Shown: positions 11,300 through 23,616, counted from the stretch's first letter. The stretch: 64,000 nt of DNA from Mantis religiosa (GCA_030765055.1 CM060947.1:264604886-264668885); one strand, 5' to 3'. Made by a program: numbers and translations. The notes: generated from the letters alone by a model not told the origin.

Positions 11300-12330
11300 G
11301 TGAGTGTCTTTATGAAAATAGACAAAATCGATTATCGAGCTGTCATTAAATATTTATTTTTGAAAGGCAATACGCCTACGCATATCAAAGATGAGATGGA
11401 TTCTGTGTATGGGGACACTGCACCACCATTTACCACAGTGAAATTTTGGGCAGCTGAATTAAAACGTGCACGTTCAAGAGCTAGAGAGACAATGAATGTT
11501 CGGGACGTTCAAAAACTGCAACTACCGACGATTTCAACGCCAAAGTTCACCAAATGGTGCTAGACAACCGCCGAATTAAAGTGAGAGATAGCAGAGGCTA
11601 TGAGAATGTCAAAAGAATGTGTTTGTCACATATTAAATCAACATTTAGACATGAGAAAGCTGTCCGCGCGCTGGGTGCTGCGTTTGCTCATGTTAGAACG
11701 AAAAAGTGTTAGGATGAACATTTTCAACGCCCGTTTGGCGCAGTTTAGGCGCAATAAATCCGAATTTTGGAGCCGATTAATTACTGCAGATGAAACGTGT
11801 ATACACCATTATACGTCCGAATCCGAAATACATCCAAAAGTAGACTGAAAAGGAGAAACGGGTTCCAAAAAAAAATCAGAAACTGTTTTTTTTTTCACCT
11901 GGGAAAGTGACGGCGACTGTATTTTTATTTGGAGAGGATAGATATTGCCTTATTTTAATCGATTATCTTCAGAAAGGAATAACCATTACAGGAGTACACT
12001 ACGCATCATTAATTGAGAAACTGAAGGCAGAACTTGCAGAAAAACGGCCACATATACAGAAAAAGGAAATCATGTTTCATCAAGACAGGGTACCGCCTCA
12101 GACCTCAGCGATTCCAACGGCGAAAATCCACAAATTACGTTTTGAACTGATTGACTCACCAGGTCTAGCCCCAAGCGACTTCTTTTTGTTCCCTCATCAG
12201 AATATTGCCCTCGGAGGACAGAGATGTTCGTCCAATGAAGAGGCAATCACCTACGTGAACAATTATTTTGTAGAGCAAAACGCTGAGTACTATTTGGCCG
12301 TATTACAGAGATGGGAACATCATTGAGAGA
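11300..12330 (+). pseudogene. Mariner-A transposase relic (SETMAR-type)
   Basis: The N-terminus has IDYRAVIKYLFLKG, then DEMDSVYGDTAPPFTTVKFW, the first DNA-binding region. A second block (11600-11848) has MRMSKECVCHILNQHLDMRK, then LITADETCIHHYT, containing catalytic Asp 1. A third block (11907-12326) has IDYLQKGITITG, then KKEIMFHQDR with Asp 2 and LAPSDFFLFPH with Asp 3. The usual HPPY before the third Asp is missing, so the spacing is 30 rather than 34 residues. Copy 2 shares this deletion. Several stops and frameshifts are present. It is nonfunctional by sequence. Confidence 0.82.
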
Positions 12331-13470
12331 GTGTGTAGAGTTACAAGGAGATTATGTTGAAATACGTTGAGTACTATTTGGACGGGTTACAGAGATGAGA
12401 ACATCGCTGGGAGAAGTGTGTACAGTTACAAGGAGACTAGGTTCAAAAACGCCGAGTACTATTTGGACAGGTTACAGAGATGGGAACATCGCTGGGAGAA
12501 GTGTGTAGAGTTACAAGGAGACTATGCTCAAAAACGCCGAGTACTATTTGGACGTGTTTCAGAGATGTGAACATCGCTGGGAGAAGTGTGTAGAGTTACA
12601 AGGAGACTATGTTCAAAAACGCCGAGTACTATTTGGACGGGTTACAGAGATGGGAATATCGCTGGGAGAAGTGTGTAAAGTTATAAGGAGACAATGTTGA
12701 AAAACGCCGAGTACTATTTGGACGTGTTATAGAGATGGGAACATCGCTGGGAGAAGTGTGTAGAGTTACAAGGAGATTATGTTGGAAAACGCCGAGTACT
12801 ATTTGGACGGGTTACAGAGTTGGGAGCATCGCTGGGAGAAGTGTGTAGAGTTACAAGGAGACTATGTTGGAAAACGCCGAGTACTATTTGGACGGGTTAC
12901 AGAGTTGGGAGCATCGCTGGGAGAAGTGTGTAGAGTTACAAGGAGACTATGTTGAAAAATGCCAAGTACTATTTGGACGGGTTACAGAGTTGGGAGCATC
13001 GCTGGGAGAAGTGTGTAGAGTTACAAGGAGACTATGTTGAAAAACGCCGAGTACTATTTGGACTGGTTACAGAGATGAGAACATCGCTGGGAGAAGTGTG
13101 TAGAGTTACAATGAGACTATGTTGAAAAACGCCGAGTACTATTTGGACTGGTTACAGAGATGGGAACATCGCTGGGAGAAGTGTGTAGAGTTACAGTGAG
13201 ACTATGTTGAAAAACGCCGAGTACTATTTGGACGGGTTACAGAGATGGGAACATCGCTGGGAGAAGTGTGTAGAGTTACAAGGAGACTATGTTGAAAAAC
13301 GTCGAGTACTATTTGGACGTGTTACAGAGATGGGAACATCGCTGGGAGAAGTGTGTAGAGTTACAAGGAGACTATGTTGAAAAACGTCGAGTACTATTTG
13401 GACGTGTTATAGAGATGGGAACATCGCTGGGAGAAATGTGTACAGTTACAAGGAGACTATGTTGAAAAAT
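12262..13470 (+). repeat. 85-bp minisatellite made from the mariner-A transposase 3' end (~14 units)
   Basis: The unit contains GAGTACTATTTGGACGGGTT, then GAACATCGCTGGGAGAAGTG, then GAGACTATGTTGAA. In frame it encodes EYYLDGLQRWEHRWEKCVE, then GDYVEK, the normal C-terminus of this transposase. Spacing is 85 bp, which is not a multiple of three, so the reading frame shifts at each unit and the array cannot encode a repeat protein. The array ends at AAAAATAAAAAAAATAAAA just before the 3' terminal repeat. Confidence 0.95.
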
Positions 13471-13541
13471 AAAAAAAATAAAAATCTGAAAAAATGTCTT
13501 GTATCTTTATTAGGTCGGAAACTTTTCAGACCACCCTCGTA

Positions 13542-14500
13542 ATCCACAAACCATTCTGATAATGGTTATTGCTCTAGCTTGCTAATTTAATATAAGGTTT
13601 GCAGCAAAAGTTGTACAGGAGCAGGCTTCAAACTTAAGCGAATAATTTATTTTAAGAAATTGTCGTTAAGTGACTGCCAGGGCATTTCATTGTCCTTGCA
13701 ATGTGCAGAACTGGAAGAAAAATAGCCACTTTCTATTGGAGAAAGTTACAATTTAGAAAGATAAAGTGATTAACAGCTAATGTCTCGGAAATGGTTCATT
13801 CTAAAAAAAATGTATTGGACATCACTTGGATGTGTTTTTTATCATACCTATACATACACACACAGAGACCCCTTCGCTTTTTTTCACTGAAGTATTTCAA
13901 ATAATTTTTGCTACAAAATTAACAGTAAATTAGAACATTAAGAAAACTATGAATGGGAATTTATTACTTGCCAACATTTCGAAATTAGAATACATTTTTA
14001 ACATTTATCATTGGAAAACCTCTCAAACATTTTGAAATCAGAATCGACTTTTATACTTCCCTTTCTGGACAATGAAGTAAATGCTCTATATATAAAATAA
14101 ATAAAATAATATATATATAAAATAAATACTCTAATGCTAGGTTTAAATGGACAGGCATAAATATGTAATATTTTAAAGTAAGATTTTATCACTCTTATTG
14201 CTTTTAAGCAATTTAAAGCCCCCCCCCATGATGCCTACAATTATTTTCAATTAACTGTACAATCAATATTTTAATTTTAATATATGGTTTTGTTGGAAAG
14301 GCTTAAAGAAGCCCTTGTTGCTATCGGATTTATCTTTTAAACAATTTAAAATGTTTGAAAAATAGAAAATAGAAGTGTTACATGCCTCTTTTCTGAGAGA
14401 AGTATAATTGAGGCGAGTGTAGGAAATGTAGTATTTCAGAATGGAAAAATTGAAAAGTTAAGGCCAGGTAGTGAAATCAAGTACAGCAACTTTACATTAA
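13542..14500. other. No recognisable gene
   Basis: This is AT-rich with a poly-C run near 14220-14227. No homology is recognised. Confidence 0.35.
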
Positions 14501-15230
14501 CAATGTGACAGCGAGACCTGAACTGAATTACATTAGTGAAGTGTCGGCAACAACTGAAGTGTATCATTAGCAAAGTGCTGGCGAGAACTGAACTGAATTA
14601 AATTAGTGAACTGTCAGCAAGAGCTGAACTGTATCATTAGTAAAGTGTTATCGAGAACTGAAGTAAATTACATTAGTGAACTGTCAGCAAGAACTGAACT
14701 GTATCAATAGTAAAGTTTTAGCGAGACCTGAACTGAATTACACTAGTGAAGTGTTAGCAAGAACTGAAGTGTATGATTAGTAAAGTGTTAGCGAGAACTG
14801 AACTGAATTACATTAGTGAAGTGTCAGGAAGTACTGAACTGTATTATTAATAAAGTGTTAGCGAGAACTAAAGTAAATTACATTAGTGAACTGTCAGCAA
14901 GAACTGAACTGTATCAATAGTAAAGTGTTAGCGAGACCTGAACTGAATTACACTAGTGAAGTGTTAGCAAGAACTGAAGTGTATCATTAGTAAAGTGTTA
15001 GCGAGAACTGAACTGAATTACATTAGTGAACGGTCAGCAAGAACTGAACTGTATCATTAATAAAGTGTTAGCGAGAACTAAACTGAATTACATTAGTGAA
15101 GTGTTAGCAAGTACTGAACTGTATTATATTAGTGAAGTGTCAGCAAGAACTGAGCTTTAACATTAAAAAGTGTCAGCAAGAACTGAACTGCATCATCAGT
15201 GAAGTGTTAGCAAGAACTGAACTGCATTAT
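14501..15230 (+). repeat. 36-bp satellite array, segment 1
   Basis: The unit is roughly GTGTTAGCGAGAACTGAACT followed by GAATTACATTAGTGAA, with a dominant 36-bp period and an alternating two-unit pattern. It is one original array now split into three segments (also 15737-15972 and 17225-18010) by an LTR and a LINE. Short open frames in it only reflect the 12-codon period. Confidence 0.9.
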
Positions 15231-15731
15231 TGTGACTTTGAGGGTTCACAGAATTAAAAGTCCAAGTTGCAGAAATTTAAAATGTTTCTTATTTCCGTAG
15301 AAATACACTTTGGACAATCCTTACAGTAGTAGCATTAAGTCACATACAAAATTACAATCTTCCAAGGTCGTTGACCACAAACAAACAGCGTTCATATTTG
15401 CACGATATTCCTTTTACAACAACAACTCTTGTTACTACTCCGTTTACGACTCTGCTTATGATTGCCCCTTGGCGAGTTGCGGCTTCCTTATATATACCAC
15501 TACTCATATAACTAGACATTTCTGGAATATTCTGTAACAAACAAGAAATCAAATGTTCTGTAATACACTCAAGATGTTTATAGAATGTTCCTTTTTATCC
15601 TACTTTATCTGTTTGGGCATGTCTTTTATCTCCGCGCTATGTTTATCTGCTTAGGCAAGTTCGTTATCTCCGTGATACACTATCCATCCGTTATCTCTCC
15701 GCGCCGAATCGTTTGTGCGCGTCACCGCGAT
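15231..15731 (-). mobile_element. Solo LTR inserted in the 36-bp array
   Basis: The left end TGTGACTTTGAGGGTTC and the following AATTAAAAGTCCAA resemble the end of the LTR element at 51142-51996, so these are related families. On the minus strand a TATATATAAGG box lies near 15490-15500. Array sequence flanks both sides, and ATTAT at 15226-15230 recurs at 15732-15736 as a possible target duplication. The right boundary is uncertain (15731 to about 15747) because no clear TG/CA end is seen there. Confidence 0.6.
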
Positions 15732-15736
15732 ATTAT

Positions 15737-15972
15737 ATTACTGATATTATATTGGTGAACTGTCAGCTAGAAGTGAACTGTATCACTTTAGTGAAGTGTC
15801 AGTGAGAACTGAACTGTATCACATTAGTGAAGTGTCGGCGAGAAGAGAACTGTGTCACTTTAGTGAAGTGTCAGTGAGAACTGAACTGTATCACATTAGT
15901 GAAGTGTCGGCGAGAAGAGAACTGTGTCACTTTAGTGGAGTGTCACCGAAATCTGAACTGCATCACATTAGA
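15737..15972 (+). repeat. 36-bp satellite array, segment 2
   Basis: Units here are the most regular: 36-bp blocks alternate between GTGTCAGTGAGAACTGAACT and GTGTCGGCGAGAAGAGAACT types. This is the piece between the LTR and LINE-B insertions. Confidence 0.9.
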
Positions 15973-15974
15973 GA

Positions 15975-17235
15975 AGAGAAAGGATCCTGTGTATCCTGTA
16001 CAAATATATGAAATTGGTGACTTAAGATTTACTCGCTGACTCAGGTCCCCTGGCTATAAGCCTTTGGTTTTCCTGAGCAGCTGGGTGTCATTTTTTCTTG
16101 ACCTTCGCTTGTTTTACCCTAATCCACTTTTCTCTTATCCTATATAAGAAATCTCCTATACATCTATTTTTCTTTTCTCCCATCCCCGTTAGCATGCATA
16201 CCGCCAATATCTCTTTACTTACACTGTTCAATTTCTTATCCCAAATTTTTCTCCTGTCATTTGTTAACTCCTTACATTCTATGAGGTAATGAACAGTGTT
16301 CTCTTCATCTCCACAAAATTCACATATCCCTAAACCTTTTTAGATATATTATTCCTACTGTCATCCATGCTATGCCTGTTCTTCCAGTTTGGTCACATTG
16401 ATCTATATATTTTCCCCTGCCCCATTCTGTCTTTAATTTCTATAAAATTTCAAAGATTTCTTTTCTTCTGTACTTTCCCATATCTGCTCCCTATCTATGT
16501 CTTGGGACAGGCATTCTTTTTTGGAGGATCGCCAATTGAGCATTTTCATATCATCATTCCCATCGTCATGATTATGTGCACAGATCCCAGGGAAATGCCA
16601 ATTTTGGAGGTGATGTGTGCAACTGTATTAATTAATTTGTTATTTTTAAACAGTTCCAACAATTACTTAAAAGTTCTTGATCCTGCTCCACTATCCATCA
16701 CACTCACCATAACAAAACATCTCTATATCCAGTTTATTGATTTTTCGTAACTATCGTTACTCCTCTCTTAATTTTGTGATTGGCCGATTTGTTTTCACGT
16801 CACAACATTACGTCATACAATTATTACTAAGGCCAATGACAAAATAAATATATTTTTATAAATTTATAAACTTTTCATACCTTTTCCAAACACAACCCAA
16901 GATTACTTGTACTCTGTTTCTCACTTCTTTCCAAAAACCGCTATGATTTATCTCCTCTACTCTCAATAAATCTCCCATACATATCTTCGATACTATACTT
17001 TCCAAATCCGACCATCAACTGTTTGTGTTCTTGATGCTTTTCTGTTGCTTTATGCACAGTTTCAATAATTCCCATTTCTGCCCTTTAATACACTTTTACC
17101 AGAATTTCAATATTATTTCTATTATAATTCCCCTCCTTTTTGTATTACCTAGCTCTAGTAATGTCACCTCTCTTGGTGCTGATCTTGGCAATCCTTAGTT
17201 CTTTTCAAAACAATCCATTCATCTGGTCTAATTCT
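15975..17235 (-). pseudogene. LINE-B copy 2, C-terminal relic inside the 36-bp array
   Basis: On the minus strand, reading leftward from 17230, the landmarks are GLPRSAPREVTLLELGNTKR, ICMGDLLRVEEINHSGFWKE, ISKK, then GICEFCGDEENTVHYLIECK (Cys-x2-Cys-x8-His-x4-Cys) near 16330-16270. IREKWIRVKQAKVKKK-stop follows near 16100. The order and spacing match copy 1 at 10221-11060. Frameshifts are numerous. The 3' UTR extends to about 15975. Satellite sequence on both sides shows that it inserted into the array. Confidence 0.75.
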
Positions 17236-18010
17236 GTGAAGTGTCAGCAAGATTTGAACTATATGACATTAGTGAACTGTCAGCGAGAACTGAACTGTAT
17301 CACATCAGTAAAATGTCAGCGAGAAGTGAACAGTGTCACCTTAGTGGAGTGTCGCCGACAACTATACTGTATCACATTAGTGAAGTGTCAGCGAGAAGTG
17401 AACTATATGACATTAGTGAACTGTCAGCAAGAACTGAACTGTATTACATCAGTGAAATGTCAGCGAGAAGTGAAGTGTCACCTTAGTGGAGTGTCACCGA
17501 CAACTGAACTGTATCACATTTGTGAAGTGTCAGCGAGAAGTGAACTAAATTACATTATTGAAGTGTCAGCAAGAACTGAACCAAATTATATTAGTGTAGT
17601 TTCAGCAAGAACTGCACTGTATCATTAATGAAGTGTCAGCGAGAACTCAAGTAACTTACATTAGTGAAGGGTCAGCAGGAACTGAACTGCATCATATTAG
17701 TGAAGTGTGAGTAAAAACGGAAGTGTATCAAATTAGTGACGTGTCAGTGAGAACTGGGCTGCATCACTTTAGTGAACTGTGAGCAAGAAGTGACCTGTAT
17801 CACATTAGTGAAGTATCAGAGAAAAGTGAACTAAATTACATTAGTGAAGTGTTAGCGAGAAATGAACTGTATCACTTTAGTGAACTGTCAGCAAGAAATG
17901 AATACATCACAATAATGAACTGTCAGTGCGAACTGAACTAAATTACATCAGTGAAGTGTCAGCAAAAACTGAACTATGGTACATCACGTCAGTGCACTGA
18001 GAGTCAAAAT
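17225..18010 (+). repeat. 36-bp satellite array, segment 3
   Basis: This continues the 36-bp array to the right of LINE-B and becomes more diverged after about 17640. The long frame 17140-17628 is a by-product of the in-frame period (SARSELYDISEL-like repeats) and is not a gene. Confidence 0.88.
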
Positions 18011-18904
18011 TGAAATAAATTCACGTAATAAAGTTACAAAGACTGAACTATATTACACAATTGAACTGCAGTAACTTGCAAATCCATAAATTAGTAGATG
18101 CGTTTTCGAGACAAATAACTTTAACACCTTCCTTTAAGGTAGTTTATTACCGGCTTATGAAGCATAATATACTTTCAGGTTACACAGACTAAGAGAGAGA
18201 GGGATAAATTCAGGAATGAATCACAATATTTAATACCATATTGGTATAGGAGCCTCTAGTTTCTTAATAAAGCACAAAACTCAGATATACCTTTTATAAT
18301 TTTGCCATCCCCGTTTTATCGCGCCCGCCTTGTAGCTCAAGAGAAGAGAAATTCGTCTTTCCCAAGTCTGGCAGTGAGTTCATTAAATATTGTTATAACT
18401 CAAGAGGGAGATATGAAAAACTCGTCGAAGCGAAGAGGCCGAGATTAAGAAGGGATTTTCAGTTTAGCAGCAAGGTTTGCCAGCTAATTGCAAATAAATA
18501 GCAAATCCAAGCGCGCCCGGCATTTGTCTAATTACAAACCTCTAAGTGTTTACTTCTCTATGTATTACAGAGAACGTTTAAATGATGTAGCCCACTGGTG
18601 TTATGTGGTGTGCTTCTGAAGCATACGTTTGTACTCTAAGGTAAGGCAACTGGGTAATCTAACTGACCTACTTGATGTTTCGTGGTAGATATTACGACCT
18701 TATGACCAGCTCTTTCTGTAATTATTGAAGATAATGTGCGTACTGAACCATTCCTTTACAGTCGATAATAGAAATTTAGTATCATTTCGAACATTCTTAC
18801 GAGAAAATAGATAACAAATGTTCTGATATTCAGATCAAAGGATCTAAAATCTCGCAGAAATCTTCATTTCTTAATTTGCAACTTCTGCAAGTTTCGTTCA
18901 AGTT
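18011..18904. other. No recognisable gene
   Basis: This is mixed-composition unique sequence with a slightly GC-richer stretch at 18300-18540. No coding or RNA family is recognised. Confidence 0.35.
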
Positions 18905-20866
18905 ATTACACCTATGTTTTTCAGGACTGAGACCATATATGAACTTTTGGTTTTTTCTAAATACACGTGGACTCTTTGTGAATGAAAGGTGGCAGCACTG
19001 TACAGTGCATAGAACTCTAGTGGCAGCGACGAGACTTAGGACTGTTTCTGATACTTAAAATGGCAACGTTCTCATTGCAAGAGCAGCGTGTAATCACTCG
19101 TTTTCTCCATTTTCGAGTGCTAAGTAAGCAGTGGTAGGAAGCAGACGTGGTATTCGTGCGTACTTGCAGAAAGTAAAAGAAAACTGGGCCAGAAATGTAA
19201 AGAACATCAGAAAGGAAGATGAGGGGGAAGAAAGGGGCTAACTAAGTAACAAGGAGACATGGAAGTTAACAGCTACCTGGCAGAGCAGAAGACCAGGGTG
19301 TCGTGTAAGCCAAGGTAGCAATAAGGTAAACACAAATAAATGTAAAGAATTTAAGGAAGGAAGATGAGGGGGAAGAAAGGGGCTAATTGAGTAACAAGGA
19401 GGTATGGAGGTTAAGAGCTACCTGACAGAGAAGACCAGGGTGTCATGTAAGCCAAGGTAGCAACAAGATAAACACAAATAAATGTAAATAATTTAAGAAA
19501 GGAAGTTGAGGGGGAAAAAGGGACTAATTAAATAACAAGGAGGCATGGAGGTTAAGAGCTACCTGACAGAACAGAAGACTAGGGTACTATGTAAACCAAG
19601 GTAGCAACAAGGTAAAGACAAATAAATGTAAATAATATAGGAAGGGATGATGAGGGGAAAGAAAGGGACTAATTAAATAACAAGGAGATATGGAGGTTAA
19701 GAGCAACCTGGCAGAGTGAAAGACCAGGGTGTCATGTAAGCCAAGGTAGCAACAAGATAAACACCAATAAATGTAAATAATATAGGAAGGGATGATGTGG
19801 GGGAAGAAAGGGACTAATTAAATAACAAGGAGATATGGAGATTAAGGGCAACCTGGCAGGGTGAAAGACCAGGGTGTCATGTAAGCCAAGGTAGGAACAA
19901 TGTAAAGACAAATAAATGTAAATAATATACAAAGGGATGATGAGGGAAAAGAAAGGGACTAATTAAATAACAAGGAGGCATGGAGGTTAAGAGCTACCTG
20001 ACAGAACAGAAGACTAGGATACTATGGAAGCCAAGGTAGCAACAAGGTAAAGACAAATAAATGTAAATAATATAGGAAGGGATGATGAGGGGAAAGAAAG
20101 CGACTAATTGAATAACAAGGAGATATGGAGTTTAAGAGCAACCTGGCAGAGTGAAAGACCAGGGTGTCATGTAAGCCAAGGTAGCAACAAGATAAACACC
20201 AATAAATGTAAATAATATAGGAAGGGATGATGAGGGGAAAGAAAGCGACTAATTAAATAACAAGGAGATATGGAGTTTAAGAGCAACCTGGCAGAGTGAA
20301 AGACCAGGGTGTCATGTAAGCCAAGGTAGCAACAAGGTAAAGACAAATAAATGTAAATAATATAGGAAGGGATGATGTGGGGGAAGAAAGCGACTAATTG
20401 AATAACAAGGAGATATGGAGGTTAAGAGCAACCTGGCAGAGTGAAAGACCAGGGTGTCATGTAAGGCAAGGTCGCAACAAGGTAAAGACAAATAAATGTA
20501 GCCAAAATTTACAAATTGTAAAATTTTAGAATATGCACAAAAATTATCTAACCTAAAAAAGTAATCTTCTCAAATTTCGAGGTGTAACACCTAGTGTAAT
20601 TGATCGCCAGCTGAGTGACGCATCTGGTGATGTTACCCTGGATGTTTCTAATGTATGTTCCTGGCTGTAACAGTTCAATCAAGACAGATCATTGTGTGAC
20701 AACAAACCAAGAGAGTTGCAGACATCGCCTAAAAAATTGGCATTTCAGTGGGATCTGTGTACACAAACCTGCAAGAAGATCTGAAATTCTCAATCGGCGA
20801 ACCCCCGAAACAACGTTCTCTACTCGCTGGATCATGTCGTCAGACCGGCTGGTGCGAGGCCGCGAC
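18905..20866 (+). mobile_element. Mariner-C copy 2, 5' half, split by a satellite-bearing insertion
   Basis: The leader and start match copy 1. ATG at about 19060 begins ATFSLQEQRVITRFLHFR, and coding is interrupted at 19118 and resumes at 20582 with VTPSVIDRQLSD, then LDVSNVCSW. TTTCGAG at 19111-19117 recurs at 20575-20581, consistent with a 7-bp target duplication around the insertion. Homology to copy 1 continues to about 20790 (QEDLK), then unrelated sequence leads to the inverted 105-bp array. Confidence 0.72.
19118..20574 (+). repeat. Insertion containing a ~145-bp minisatellite (~9 units)
   Basis: The unit contains AAGGAAGATGAGGGGGAAG, then AACAAGGAGATATGGAGGTT, then GACCAGGGTGTCATGTAAGC and AACACAAATAAATGTAAA, repeating every ~142-148 bp from about 19190 to 20500. 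Flanking non-repeat edges and a 7-bp direct repeat suggest that the array moved here as part of a mobile element, whose class I cannot tell. Confidence 0.85.
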
Positions 20867-22629
20867 TGTCACACGATGTTCTGCCTTCATTGAACTGTCG
20901 CACCCAGGAACGTACATTAGACACCTCCATGGTACCATCACCACATGCTTCACTTAACTGTCTTGGTTTGTTGTCACACGATGTTCTGTCTTCATTGAAT
21001 TCTCACACCCAGGAACGCACTTTAGACACACCGATGGTACCATCACCACATGCCTCACTAAACTGTCTTGGTTTGTTGTCACACGATGTTCCGCCTTCAT
21101 TGAATTCTCACACCCAGGAACGCACTTTAGACACACCTATGGTACCATCACCACATGCCTCACTCAACTGTCTTGGTTTGTTGTCACACGATGTTCTGCC
21201 TTCATTGAATTCTCACACCAAGGAACACACTTTAGACACACCGATGGTATCATCACCACATGCCTCACTTAACTGTCTTGGTTTGCTGTCACACGATGTT
21301 CTGTCTTCATTGAACTGTCACACCCAGGAGCGCACTTTAGACACACCTATGGTACTATCACTACATGCCTTACTTAACTGTCTTGGTTTGCTGTCACACG
21401 ATGTTCTGTCTTCATTAAACTGTCACACCCAGGAACGCACTTTAGACACACCTATGGTACCATCACCACATGCCTCGCTCAACTGTCTTGGTTTGTTGTC
21501 ACACGATGTTCTGTCTTCATTGAACTGTCACACCCAGGAACGCACTTTAGACACACCCATGATACCATCACCACATGCCTCACTTAACTGTCTTGGTTTG
21601 CTGTCACATGATGTTCTGTCTTCATTGAACTGTCGCTCCCAGGAACGTACATTAGACACATCCATGGTACCATCACCACATGCCTCACTCAACTGTCTTG
21701 GTTTGTTCTCACACGATGTTCTGTCTTCATTGAACTGTCGCTCCCAGGAACGTACATTAGACACATCCATGGTACCATCACTACATGCCTCACTCAACTG
21801 TCCTGGTTTGTTGTCACATGATGTTCTGCCTTCATTGAACTGTCACACCCAGGAACGTACATTAGACACATCCAAGCTACCATCACCACATGCCTCACTC
21901 AACTGTCTTGGTTTGTTGTCACAGGATGTTCTGTCTTCATTGAACTGTCACACCCAGGAACGTATATTAGATACATCCAAGGTACCATCACCACATGCCT
22001 CACTCAACTGTCTTGTTGTGTTTTCACACGATGTTCTGTCTTCATTGAACTGTGGCACCCCGGAACGTACATTAGACACATCCATGGTACCATCACCACA
22101 TGCCTCACACAACTGTCTTGGTTTGTTGTCACACGATGTTCTGTCTTCATTGAACTGTCGCAGCCAGGAACATACATTAGACACATCCATGTTACCATCG
22201 CCACATGCCTCACTTAACTGTCTTGGTTTGTTGTCACACGATGTTCTGTCTTCTTTGAACTGTCACACCCAGGAGCGTACATTAGACACACCCATGATAC
22301 CATCACCACACGCCTCACTTAACTGGCTTGGTTTGTTGTCACACGATGTTCTGTCTTCATTGAACTGTCGCACCCAGGAACGTACATTAGACACACCCAT
22401 GGTACCATCACCACATACCTCACTCAACTGTCTTGGTTTGTTGTCACACGATGTTCTGTCTTCATTGAACTGTCGCACCCAGGAACGTACATTAGACACA
22501 CCCATGTTACCATCACCACATACCTCACTCAACTGTCTTGGTTTGTTGTCACACGATGTTCTGTCTTCTTTGAACTGTCGCACTCAGGAAAGTATATTAG
22601 ACACATCCATGGTACCATCACCACATGCC
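20867..22629 (-). repeat. Large inverted 105-bp array of the mariner-C helix-turn-helix (~17 units)
   Basis: The minus strand repeats GDGTMDVSNVRSWVRQFNE, then RTSCDNKPRQLSEAC about 17 times with a 105-bp period. It lies head-to-head with the plus-strand mariner-C piece at 20582-20790, so a single-stranded copy could fold on itself. The plus-strand 621-residue frame (20890-22755) is the antisense of this array; it stays open only because the unit is 35 codons with no stop in that frame. I do not regard it as a gene. Confidence 0.92.
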
Positions 22630-23616
22630 GTTGTGCCAGAATTTTGTTCCGTAGGTGTTGGTTTATATGGTTTATATATTTTCCAAAGGGTTTTTAATAA
22701 AACGTTGTCTCATCATGGAACATTTTCTAAATTGTCTATTTTATCTAAATGTTGAACAATTTTGATTAAATCATATAATAAAAAGCGAATAACAAATAAG
22801 CACTACATGAATATTCTGTGTAAGGTCGCAAATAACTTTAATCTAAAGCAAATTGTATAGTTTTATGTAGCTAGTGAACGTTACACTATACACGGAAAGG
22901 TACTGCATAAAAGGCAATCCATATAAAACATACAAGTTATATAAAGCAAAGTGCTTTGTGACATTGTTGATTTCTGAGACATTAGGCAATGTTATATTCT
23001 TTTGAGGCTCCATTAAACTTCCGTGGATATTCAGCTGTTTCTGCTTATTGTATGCAAAGAGAATGTAATTATAAGATCAGCATTCAATTGTTAAATATTT
23101 CACTGTCACTGTTCTCTATAGATATCTAATGGAGCTATTTCTAAAAATAAGTTTATATGGACGATGAAGGAAGCGAGTGAAAAGAATGTTCAAACTAATT
23201 AGAAAAAAATGTTAACAGAATACTGAAAAAAGTAAATTATTTAGAAGAACGCACAATGACGGTCATTGTTAGCAACAAGATTTCCTTTCTTGAGGTTTTT
23301 TCTGCCCCGGATTTTCCGCAGCCCTCATTACCTGCAAAGGCCGCAGGGGGTCGCCTAATTAGGCTCGGACAGTTTCCTTCCCAATTTCCTTTCCCAAATT
23401 GATCGTTTCGTCTCGTGTATCCTACCTACCGTTTGTTCCTCTGTAGTCCTTCCTTCGCTCAATCAATCAGTCATGTTCTTTTTTTTCCCTACAAGAAAAG
23501 AACCAATCCTCTATTCCAACTTTCTGTCTCATACCTTAATATTATCACTTGATAACTTCTTCTACCAATTGCGGCAGTATCTATTTTCGCTTTCACCTAG
23601 ATTTGAATCCTTGACA
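22630..23616. other. No recognisable gene
   Basis: Unique sequence. A GC-richer patch at 23300-23370 (CCGCAGCCCTC, GGCCGCAGGGGGTCGCC) stands out but matches nothing I recognise. Confidence 0.35.

Larger units (their letters stand above)
11163..13539 (+). mobile_element. Mariner-A copy 1 carrying an 85-bp internal array
   Basis: This is a mariner transposon with transposase relic 11300-12330, a tandem array of its own C-terminus (12262-13470) and a 3' terminal repeat ending ACTTTTCAGACCACCCTCG at 13539, followed by the TA target at 13540-13541. The 5' terminal repeat present in copy 2 (61374) is not visible here; homology begins near 11163, so the left end is lost or replaced. Confidence 0.82.

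Noticed and set aside
17140..17628. 162-codon repeat protein with ELYHISEV-type units
   Set aside because: Produced by the 36-bp satellite period; its start lies in the antisense of a LINE relic.
20890..22755. 621-codon open frame on the plus strand as a novel repeat protein
   Set aside because: It is the antisense of a 105-bp tandem array whose sense strand encodes a mariner helix-turn-helix. The frame stays open only because the period is a multiple of three.
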